Part shown: piece by piece, positions 1 to 5,541 of the stretch
How positions within the stretch are numbered: the first letter of the stretch is position 1
Layout of the letters: every line of letters begins with the position of its first letter
Source of the DNA: Desulfobacterales bacterium
Lineage (GTDB): Bacteria > Desulfobacterota > Desulfobacteria > Desulfobacterales > UBA11574
NCBI GenBank assembly: GCA_012974475.1
Contig: JAAXQD010000031.1
Coordinates: 1-5,541 of the forward strand
Direction: 5' to 3'
Length of the DNA stretch: 5,541 nucleotides
Made by a program: the position numbers and the translations under genes
The notes under the pieces: generated by a model
The model's input: only the letters and a program-made list of their open reading frames with translations
Database searches by the model: none
Told to the model about the DNA's origin: nothing

Positions 1-155
1 CGAGCCCGTAAATTTATATCCCACCACATATTGTACTCACACAAGCAAATTTATACCTTCCATTGTGTTTTTTCCTTTACAAACAGATGATTTCCTGCTA
101 TTTCTTTTGGGATTAAACTTTACACAAAATATGGGTAACGGCAGGAAAATATTAC

Positions 156-160
156 AGGAG
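156..160 (+). promoter_or_regulatory. Ribosome binding site of smc
   Basis: AGGAG lies 10 bases before the ATG at 171. It supports that ATG as the start: reading upstream in the same frame gives no ATG, GTG or TTG before an in-frame TAA at 114-116. No convincing smc promoter is visible in 1-155. The best fit is TTTACA (76-81) with a poor TATTTC (99-104) at 17-base spacing, which is too weak to call. Confidence 0.75.
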
Positions 161-170
161 ATTTAATTGC

Positions 171-3100
171 ATGAAACTTAAAAAGCTGGAAATAAACGGA
201 TTTAAATCCTTTGTTGAAAAAACCAGTGTTCAATTTCCTCCGGGTATTTCTGCGGTTGTGGGTCCCAATGGTTGTGGCAAAAGCAATATTGTCGATGCAA
301 TAAAATGGGTTATGGGAGAACAAAGTGTAAAGCAGCTCCGCGGAAAATCCATGGAAGACGTAATTTTTTCAGGTTCCAACGGAAAACCGCCATCGAACAT
401 GGCAGAGGTTTCACTGATCCTTGCCAACGAGAACGGCACTGCCCCCGAAGAACTAAAAGACTTTACCGAAATCATGTTAACAAGACGTCTTTACCGGTCC
501 GGAGAAAGCAACTACTTCATCAACAAGCAGCCCTGCCGGTTGAAGGACATACATAATGTCTTTATGGGAAGCGGTATGGGCTCAAAATCCTACGCCGTCA
601 TTCAGCAAGGGAACATCGGCAGAATTACGGACGCCGGCCCGGAGGAAAGACGGGTTTTGATTGAAGAAGCTGCCGGAATTACACGGTACAAATCCCGCAA
701 AAAAGAAGCGTTGAGTAAAGTCGGGGCAACAAACCAGAACATTCTGCGTGTTGCCGATATCATCGCTGAAATAAACCGTCAGATGACCGGCCTTAAACGA
801 CAGGCCCGGAAAGCAGAACGTTATAAAAGATACCAGGGACGCGTCAGAGAACTCGATATCTACCTGACCCTCCATTATTACGATGAATATACCCGCAAAA
901 TCGACGACGCCGATGCGCTGTTAAAAGGTCTAACAGATACAGATATCGAACATTCGTCCAGACTGAAAAAACTCGATGCAGAAGTTGAGAAAATCAAGCT
1001 CCAGAGAACGGAAAAAAATGAGGAGATCGCCGATCAAAAATCCCGAAAATTCGAAACACAGCGTCATATAGATCGAACAGAAAATGATCTGTCCCACCTC
1101 CACGAAGATGTGAAAAGACTCACCTACGAGTTCGGGGAGCTCGAATCTGCCCGAAAAACCCTCGAAGAAAAAAACAGGGCGCTAATGGCCGAAGTCGCCC
1201 AGGTTGAAAGCCAAAATATCACCCTTTATGATGAAATAAAAACGGCAAAGTCGACCATCGAAAAAGAGCAATCGGTTGAACAACAAATAAAAGATCAACT
1301 TTCGGCTTTGAATCAAGAACTTGAAACCTGCAAAGCAAATTTGATGGATCTGGTGGCCCGGGAGGCACAATACAAAAACATCTATCAAAACGCCACCAGC
1401 AACAAGGAAAGCCTCAAAAGACGCCTTAAAATAATCGTTGAAGAAAAAGCCGCCACCGGTAAAAAGGTTGGCGGTCTCAGGGACAAAAAAAATAAGGCCC
1501 AAGTCCAGTTGGAGGTATATAAAACAGAAATCGAGGGTCTGAACGAACAGATCGACATCACCCGGAAACACCTCCAAGAAAAAAACAAGGCCCTTGGGGA
1601 GCAGGTCAAGATTGTCCAGACATTGGATATTGAACGAAACAAGGCCAAATCATCCTATACTACTTTAAAGAAAATGGAAGACAATTTCGAGTGGTACAAG
1701 GGTGGCGTCCGGGCCGTAATGAAAAGACACCGGCTCAATAAAGACGCCGTATCATCGAACACAGTAGAAAATAACGGCCATGATGGTATTTTAGGTTTGA
1801 TGGCGGATATCGTTGAACCGGAACCTACCTATGGAACCGCGGTGGAAGCAGCGCTGGGAGAATCCTTGCAGTACATCCTTATCCAGGATCAAAAGACCGG
1901 TCTCGATACCATCGACTATCTTCAGACCACCCGATCGGGACGCAGCGGTTTTATCCCTGTTTCATCGATCAAAAGTACATCGTCAGACCCGAAGACCGGG
2001 CCTGATCCACAAAAAAAACTTCTGAATCATGTTTCCGTAAAACAAGGTTTTGAAAAGATCACAGAAGCACTTTTGGGACATGTGGCAGTGACCACCAACA
2101 TGGAAGAAGCTTTGGCGCTGTTTAACAGCAACGGCGCACTGCAGACCGTTGTAACCAAAAACGGTGACTTAATCTCTCACCAGGGAATTATGGTCGGCGG
2201 CAGCAAAGACAAAATATCCGGCATCCTGGCAAAAAAACAGGAACTCAAGGATGTCAAATCTCAAATTAAAGATTTAAACCAAAACCTCGATTCAGCCCGC
2301 CGCAAACAAAAAGACCTGGAGTCTGAAGTTTGGAATATCGAAAGCACGCTGCAAAAATCTCAAGAATCCAAAAACAAGGCGGCACAGGATGAAGTCGAAG
2401 CAGAAAAGGACCTTTACAAAGCCACCGAAGATCTTAAAAACGCCCTCCGGCATCTCGAGATTGTCCGCCTTGAACACGAACAGCTTCTGGGTGAAGAGAG
2501 TGATATTGATGAAGAAGTTGCAAAATTCAATACAGCGGTGGCAGAGGTCGAAGCGCAAGTTAAAAATGCACAGGTCCTCGTATCGGAAAAACTTGAACGA
2601 ATCAGCGTTGTTTCATCTGAACTGGAAGCGTTCAATCAGGGAATTGTGGATCTCAAGCTAAACCTGACGGCATTGAATGCCAAACTGGAAAACAGCAGTA
2701 ACAGTTTAAGACGGCTCAAAGAATTCGAAAATGATGGGATAAACAGAATAGAACAGCTGTCCGGGGACCTTACCCTCAAAGAACAGAAGAAAGCCGGTTT
2801 AAAAGAAAAAATCAAAGCATTAAAACAGAGGCTTTCCGACCTGTATGCGGATATGAAGCGACTCGAGCAAGCACTTGAAAATGATGAAGCGGACTATCAT
2901 GAAATCGACACAAAACTAAAAGAAAGTGGCGAAATCATATCGGTGATACAAAATGAGCGTGAAAAAACCCTTCAGAAAACACGCCTGCTGGAGCTTGAGC
3001 AATCCCAGCGACACATCAAACGGGAAAATCTTGCGAATCATCTGCAAGAAAGTTATCACACGCCCCTGGCGGTGCTTAAATCAGAGTTTGACGACACCGC

Positions 3101-3776
3101 CATCAACACAAATTTATCCACAGATGCGATAGAAAGCGAACTCAACCGGCTCAGAAAAAAAATTGCAAAAATCGATGACGTTAATCTCGGTGCCATAAAG
3201 GAGTACGAACAGCTTAAAGAACGCTTTGATTTCCTCAATGAACAACGTGATGATCTTGAAAAAGCGATCCAAGACCTTCACAAGGTCATCCGTAAAATAA
3301 ACAGGATATCCAAAGAGCGATTTCTCAACACTTTCGATATGATCAACACAAAGTTGGAGGAAGTATTCCCCCGTCTGTTCGAAGGGGGATCGGCCCGGCT
3401 CATCCTAACGGAACCTGAGAATCCCCTTGAAACCGGCGTAGAGTTTATGATACACCCGCCTGGAAAAAAACTGACCCGAATGAGCCTCCTTTCCGGCGGC
3501 GAAAAGGCCCTTTCCGCCATCGCTTTGATATTCTCCATCTTTTTAATAAAACCGGCATATTTTTGTCTCATGGACGAAATCGATGCCTCCCTCGACGATA
3601 CCAATGTTTTCCGATTTAACGATCTATTGCAAATTATCGGCGAAAAATCCCAGATTATCATGATAACCCACAACAAGAGCTCCATGGAATTCGCCGAGAC
3701 CTTGTTTGGCATAACCATGGAGAAAAAGGGTATTTCTAAAGTGGTGTCGGTGAACTTTGAGCGCAGAGAGAATTGA
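171..3776 (+). CDS. smc: Chromosome partition protein SMC
   Basis: This is the SMC ATPase, which dimerises through its hinge and, in the family, works with ScpA and ScpB on the nucleoid to extrude DNA loops and individualise sister chromosomes. All family landmarks are visible in the 1201 residues. The N-terminal head has Walker A GPNGCGKS (31-38), an R-loop arginine at R57 in KQLRGK, a Q-loop in YAVIQQG (141-147) and EEAAG (165-169). A long charged coiled coil follows at about 180-530. The hinge at about 538-680 ends in the Gx6Gx3GG pattern at G665, G672, G676 and G677. A second coiled coil covers about 685-1020. The C-terminal head has the signature LSGGEK (1107-1112), Walker B FCLMDE with D1135 and E1136, a D-loop ASLDD (1139-1143) and the switch histidine H1167. 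The length is slightly above the usual 1150-1190. The Walker B tail reads DEIDAS rather than the commoner DEVDAA, a conservative change. The frame is intact and the ATG at 171 is the only possible start, with AGGAG 10 bases upstream. No terminator is seen directly after it, so readthrough towards ftsY is possible. Confidence 0.98.
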   Translation: MKLKKLEINGFKSFVEKTSVQFPPGISAVVGPNGCGKSNIVDAIKWVMGEQSVKQLRGKSMEDVIFSGSNGKPPSNMAEVSLILANENGTAPEELKDFTEIMLTRRLYRSGESNYFINKQPCRLKDIHNVFMGSGMGSKSYAVIQQGNIGRITDAGPEERRVLIEEAAGITRYKSRKKEALSKVGATNQNILRVADIIAEINRQMTGLKRQARKAERYKRYQGRVRELDIYLTLHYYDEYTRKIDDADALLKGLTDTDIEHSSRLKKLDAEVEKIKLQRTEKNEEIADQKSRKFETQRHIDRTENDLSHLHEDVKRLTYEFGELESARKTLEEKNRALMAEVAQVESQNITLYDEIKTAKSTIEKEQSVEQQIKDQLSALNQELETCKANLMDLVAREAQYKNIYQNATSNKESLKRRLKIIVEEKAATGKKVGGLRDKKNKAQVQLEVYKTEIEGLNEQIDITRKHLQEKNKALGEQVKIVQTLDIERNKAKSSYTTLKKMEDNFEWYKGGVRAVMKRHRLNKDAVSSNTVENNGHDGILGLMADIVEPEPTYGTAVEAALGESLQYILIQDQKTGLDTIDYLQTTRSGRSGFIPVSSIKSTSSDPKTGPDPQKKLLNHVSVKQGFEKITEALLGHVAVTTNMEEALALFNSNGALQTVVTKNGDLISHQGIMVGGSKDKISGILAKKQELKDVKSQIKDLNQNLDSARRKQKDLESEVWNIESTLQKSQESKNKAAQDEVEAEKDLYKATEDLKNALRHLEIVRLEHEQLLGEESDIDEEVAKFNTAVAEVEAQVKNAQVLVSEKLERISVVSSELEAFNQGIVDLKLNLTALNAKLENSSNSLRRLKEFENDGINRIEQLSGDLTLKEQKKAGLKEKIKALKQRLSDLYADMKRLEQALENDEADYHEIDTKLKESGEIISVIQNEREKTLQKTRLLELEQSQRHIKRENLANHLQESYHTPLAVLKSEFDDTAINTNLSTDAIESELNRLRKKIAKIDDVNLGAIKEYEQLKERFDFLNEQRDDLEKAIQDLHKVIRKINRISKERFLNTFDMINTKLEEVFPRLFEGGSARLILTEPENPLETGVEFMIHPPGKKLTRMSLLSGGEKALSAIALIFSIFLIKPAYFCLMDEIDASLDDTNVFRFNDLLQIIGEKSQIIMITHNKSSMEFAETLFGITMEKKGISKVVSVNFERREN

Positions 3777-3781
3777 CGAAA

Positions 3782-3892
3782 ATGCCGGACCGTTACCCCG
3801 ATGGGTTCGACGGAAAACTGAAGAACCAGGAGATCGACCAAATTCTTCTTGACAAGGAAGACAAAATATTTACAAATAACGCTTTCCTTTGA
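3782..3892 (+). CDS. Possible 36-residue small protein, unknown function
   Basis: An ATG five bases after the smc stop opens a 36-codon frame ending in TGA. The peptide begins MPDRYPDGFDGKLKNQ and is hydrophilic and acidic/basic mixed, with no membrane segment, cysteine pair or motif that I recognise. The tight spacing would allow translational coupling to smc, and the upstream GAGAG (3766-3770) is at best a weak Shine-Dalgarno site. Against it: it is short, its 3' half contains a good promoter-like sequence (3849-3876), and I know no family for it. A +1 shift near its end would extend the frame to a TAA at about 3950, so it could also be the remnant of a longer decayed gene. It may equally be chance. 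Confidence 0.25.
   Translation: MPDRYPDGFDGKLKNQEIDQILLDKEDKIFTNNAFL
3849..3876 (+). promoter_or_regulatory. Candidate sigma70 promoter for ftsY
   Basis: A perfect -35 hexamer TTGACA (3849-3854) is followed after 16 bases by TACAAA (3871-3876), which matches four of six positions of TATAAT. Transcription would start near 3883, giving ftsY a leader of roughly 115 bases. The region is AT-rich and correctly oriented. Its position inside the possible 36-codon ORF is the main doubt. A second, weaker fit nearer the gene, TTGATA (3960-3965) with TTTAGA (3983-3988) at 17-base spacing, is less convincing. Confidence 0.4.
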
Positions 3893-3985
3893 AATTCAAC
3901 ATTCCTACACATCGGCATTCCATGGGTTAGGCAGAAACACCAATCCTTAATAAATCACATTGATATCTTTGAGTTGTAAATTTTT

Positions 3986-3990
3986 AGAGA
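3986..3990 (+). promoter_or_regulatory. Weak ribosome binding site of ftsY
   Basis: AGAGA lies nine bases before the ATG at 4000. It is only a partial match to the anti-Shine-Dalgarno sequence, but no better purine run lies close upstream. The ATG at 3990 overlapping it is in a different frame and so is not an alternative start. Confidence 0.35.
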
Positions 3991-3999
3991 TGAATAATT

Positions 4000-5127
4000 A
4001 TGGCATTGAACTGGTTCAAAAAAAAGAAAGACAAACAGGAAGCTGCGGCACGCACCGAACAGAAGCCCGACAACGTTCCGGAAGCATTGAACGCCGAAGA
4101 CGACCCTCGGGATGAAGTCCTTGAACAGAACAACGGTAACGCGTCCGAAAACATAGAAAACGAGATGACCGCACCACCGGGTCCCGCTGAACAGGACCCC
4201 AATCCGGATGCTCCTGAAAAATCAGGGGGATTTTATAAACGCCTCAAAAGCGGTCTCTCAAAAACCCGCAAGCTTCTTTCCACCGACATTAACGACCTCT
4301 TTGCCGGCAACCGGAAAATCGATGACGAACTGCTGGAGGAACTCGAAGAGCTTCTGATCACTTCAGACATTGGGGTTCAGACCACCCAGGATCTCATCGA
4401 AAGCATTTCCAAAAAGTCTTCGAAAATATCCGGTCCCGAGGAGCTCAAAGCGATGCTTAAAGAGAAGATTCTGGAATTGCTGAGTCCGGAACTACCCACC
4501 ACTCGAGAAATTACGGATAAGCCCCATGTCATCATGGTCATCGGCGTCAATGGCGTCGGGAAGACCACCACCATCGGAAAACTGGCTTCCAGAGCTGCGT
4601 CTTCGGGAAAAAAAGTTATCTTGGTCGCCGCCGATACTTTTAGGGCGGCGGCCATAGAACAACTCGACATATGGTCCCAGAAAGCCGGCGTTGACATCAT
4701 AAAGCATAAAGAAAATTCGGACCCGGCCGCTGTTTCATATGACGGTATTGAAGCTGCTGTTGCCAGGGATGCGGATATGGTACTGGTCGATACCGCAGGG
4801 AGAATTCACACAAAAGTCAATTTGATGGAGGAACTCAAAAAGATTAAACGCACCATTTCAAAAAAACTTCCCGGAGCCCCCCATGAAGTTCTTCTGATTC
4901 TCGACGCCACCACCGGTCAGAACGCCCTGTCCCAGGTCAAACAGTTCAACGATGCCATCGACGTCACGGGAATCGCCCTTACAAAACTCGATGGAACCGC
5001 CAAGGGCGGAATCGTCGTCAGCATTTGCAGCAACCTTGAGATTCCGTTGAAATATATCGGCGTCGGTGAAAAAATTGAAGATCTCCAGGAATTTGATCCA
5101 ATTGAATTTGTAAACGCTCTTTTCTAA
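4000..5127 (+). CDS. ftsY: Signal recognition particle receptor FtsY
   Basis: FtsY is the SRP-family GTPase that receives the Ffh/4.5S RNA/ribosome complex at the inner membrane and passes nascent membrane proteins to SecYEG. Its 375 residues begin with a short basic, amphipathic-looking segment (MALNWFKKKKDK), a likely membrane contact. A proline- and acid-rich A region follows to about residue 75, shorter than that of E. coli. The helical N domain covers about 77-165. The G domain carries G1 GVNGVGKT (182-189), DTFRAAA (212-218), G3 DTAGR (264-268), LDATTGQNA (301-309), G4 TKLDGTAKGG (328-337) and the closing loop GVGEKIEDLQEF (354-365). The acidic N-terminus and TAGRIHTKVNLMEEL separate it from Ffh, as does the lack of a methionine-rich M domain. 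The gene follows smc by 223 bases and probably has its own promoter at 3849-3876. The frame is complete and all nucleotide-binding motifs are intact. Confidence 0.97.
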   Translation: MALNWFKKKKDKQEAAARTEQKPDNVPEALNAEDDPRDEVLEQNNGNASENIENEMTAPPGPAEQDPNPDAPEKSGGFYKRLKSGLSKTRKLLSTDINDLFAGNRKIDDELLEELEELLITSDIGVQTTQDLIESISKKSSKISGPEELKAMLKEKILELLSPELPTTREITDKPHVIMVIGVNGVGKTTTIGKLASRAASSGKKVILVAADTFRAAAIEQLDIWSQKAGVDIIKHKENSDPAAVSYDGIEAAVARDADMVLVDTAGRIHTKVNLMEELKKIKRTISKKLPGAPHEVLLILDATTGQNALSQVKQFNDAIDVTGIALTKLDGTAKGGIVVSICSNLEIPLKYIGVGEKIEDLQEFDPIEFVNALF

Positions 5128-5149
5128 CCTCAACATCAAATCATATAAT
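5121..5149 (+). promoter_or_regulatory. Possible -10 TATAAT at the end of ftsY
   Basis: A perfect TATAAT occurs at 5144-5149. The base run 17 upstream (TTTCTA, 5121-5126) is a poor -35 with three of six matches and overlaps the ftsY stop codon. The same bases form a small AT-only hairpin, AAATCAT/ATGATTT (5138-5144 with 5148-5154, three-base loop), ending in a short T-run. It could therefore instead be a weak ftsY terminator. Neither reading is strong. Confidence 0.2.
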
Positions 5150-5169
5150 GATTTTTGTATCCTAGCAGA

Positions 5170-5198
5170 TTGTCGTTTCTAAAATCTGATTTTACAAT
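5170..5198 (+). promoter_or_regulatory. Candidate sigma70 promoter downstream of ftsY
   Basis: TTGTCG (5170-5175, four of six matches to TTGACA) and TACAAT (5193-5198, five of six matches to TATAAT) are separated by exactly 17 bases. Transcription would begin near 5205 and run into the hairpins at 5303-5354 and 5360-5388. A six-base inverted repeat, CAGATT/AATCTG (5166-5171 with 5183-5188), overlaps it and could be an operator or simply chance. Confidence 0.3.
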
Positions 5199-5302
5199 TA
5201 TCGAAATAAGTTTACATAATACTGTATATGAATTCCCACTACTATTCTGCAACTTCCCCCTCTTTCAGAAATCATCATTCAAAAATAGAACATTTAAATG
5301 AT

Positions 5303-5354
5303 ACAGACCCGATGATTGATAGTAAATGAACAATCAATGCTAAGCAGGATCTGT
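5303..5354 (+). repeat. Imperfect inverted repeat (compound stem-loop)
   Basis: The outer arm ACAGACC (5303-5309) can pair with GG-A-TCTGT (5347-5354, one bulged A). The inner arm ATTGAT (5315-5320) pairs with ATCAAT (5333-5338) around a 12-base loop. An asymmetric internal loop separates the arms. About 13 base pairs form in total. The stem is AT-rich and only moderately stable, and it ends five bases before the terminator-like hairpin at 5360. Confidence 0.3.
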
Positions 5355-5359
5355 CAGAC

Positions 5360-5398
5360 ATATCACCGGTTTTTGAAGCGGATGATATTTTTATCTTT
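5360..5398 (+). terminator. Candidate intrinsic terminator
   Basis: ATATCACCG (5360-5368) pairs with CGG-A-TGATAT (5379-5388, one bulged A) to give nine base pairs around the ten-base loop 5369-5378. It is followed by TTTT (5389-5392) and a second T-run after ATC. The T-tract is on the + strand side only, so it would stop rightward transcription. It lies 233 bases past ftsY, far for a simple ftsY terminator, so it may end a separate short transcript or an extended ftsY mRNA. Confidence 0.4.
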
Positions 5399-5430
5399 TG
5401 GATAGGTATCAGAATATTCATCGGTGTGAA

Positions 5431-5541
5431 AAGGAGATCGGATCATCATTCTGAATAAATTAAATGCGGAACTAATAAAGGCAAGGCATCATGAATTTAA
5501 AATCGGCTTGGATCGGAACAAAATTATACAATATATAGTGT
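5431..5541 (+). other. Shine-Dalgarno followed by open frame, no standard start; runs off window
   Basis: AAGGAG (5431-5436) is the best Shine-Dalgarno sequence in the last 400 bases. The frame containing ATC (5442, 5445) and ATT (5448) is open from the TGA at 5427-5429 to the window end. It would encode a peptide including LNKLNAELIKARHHEFKIG. There is no ATG, GTG or TTG near a usable spacing. ATT is 11 bases and the second ATC eight bases from the site, and such starts are known but rare (infC uses AUU). The ATG at 5491 is in another frame and stops after 15 codons. I do not recognise the peptide. It may be a gene with a rare start, a decayed gene, or noise. Confidence 0.2.

Larger units (their letters stand above)
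5199..5541. other. Gene-poor AT-rich tail of the window
   Basis: No recognisable protein gene, tRNA or insertion sequence is present on either strand. Minus-strand frames are all under about 35 codons. What can be seen is an upstream promoter candidate, a compound hairpin, a terminator-like hairpin, and a Shine-Dalgarno sequence near the right edge followed by an open frame without a standard start codon. The stretch may be a long intergenic region, a small RNA locus, or the leader of a gene lying beyond the window. Confidence 0.6.

Noticed and set aside
1..29. Possible minus-strand gene start (ATG at 29, reading left) beginning MWWDINLRA
   Set aside because: Only about nine codons are in the window, there is no good Shine-Dalgarno sequence and no promoter, so it cannot be supported.
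75..124. Two CTTTACA direct repeats (75-81 and 118-124) upstream of smc
   Set aside because: Seven bases repeated twice in AT-rich DNA is expected by chance, and neither copy pairs with a good -10.
1131..1135. SMC Walker B region reading MDEIDAS instead of the usual LDEVDAA
   Set aside because: All catalytic residues are present and the changes are conservative, within normal SMC variation. The coordinates given here are residue numbers of the start of that motif, not a separate DNA element.
1182..1577. 131-codon minus-strand open frame rich in F, L and I, resembling a membrane protein
   Set aside because: The hydrophobicity comes from reading lysine- and glutamate-rich coiled-coil codons of smc on the opposite strand. 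It is not an independent gene.
3278..3841. 187-codon minus-strand open frame opposite the 3' end of smc
   Set aside because: It lies antisense to the conserved SMC C-terminal head, whose motifs are intact. Its translation is a composition shadow with no recognisable domain.
5403..5450. Minus-strand 27-codon ORF (MIRSPFHTDEYSDTYPKDKN...) within the region after ftsY
   Set aside because: It is very short, lacks a ribosome binding site and has no recognisable feature.

Overview
The window holds two conserved bacterial housekeeping genes on the + strand. The first is a complete smc (chromosome condensation/segregation ATPase, 171-3776). The second is a complete ftsY (signal-recognition-particle receptor GTPase, 4000-5127). 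The presence of SMC rather than MukB, an FtsY with an acidic N-terminal A region, moderate GC content in the genes and AT-rich spacers fit a Gram-negative bacterium. The general look of both proteins suggests the deltaproteobacterial/Desulfobacterota group. That assignment is an impression from protein style, not a search result.

Layout: 1-170 is an AT-rich leader with a good Shine-Dalgarno site for smc. 171-3776 is smc, with the full ATPase head / coiled coil / hinge / coiled coil / ATPase head plan. 3777-3999 is a 223-base gap. It holds a possible 36-codon ORF starting 5 bases after the smc stop and, inside that ORF, a sigma70-like promoter with a perfect TTGACA, the best candidate for driving ftsY. 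4000-5127 is ftsY. 5128-5541 is 414 bases without a recognisable gene. It holds two sigma70-like promoter candidates, two adjacent hairpins, the second followed by a T-tract like an intrinsic terminator, and a strong Shine-Dalgarno sequence near the right edge that leads into an open frame with no ATG/GTG/TTG start.

The two genes do not act in one pathway: SMC works on DNA with ScpA/ScpB, and FtsY docks ribosomes carrying membrane proteins at the inner membrane. smc-ftsY adjacency is a known arrangement in several bacterial phyla, and the internal promoter suggests ftsY can be expressed independently here. No mobile element, CRISPR array, tRNA, rRNA, toxin-antitoxin or defence system is visible, and I see no convincing evidence of a previously undescribed system. 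The places most worth a second look are the possible small RNA after ftsY and the small ORF between the two genes.
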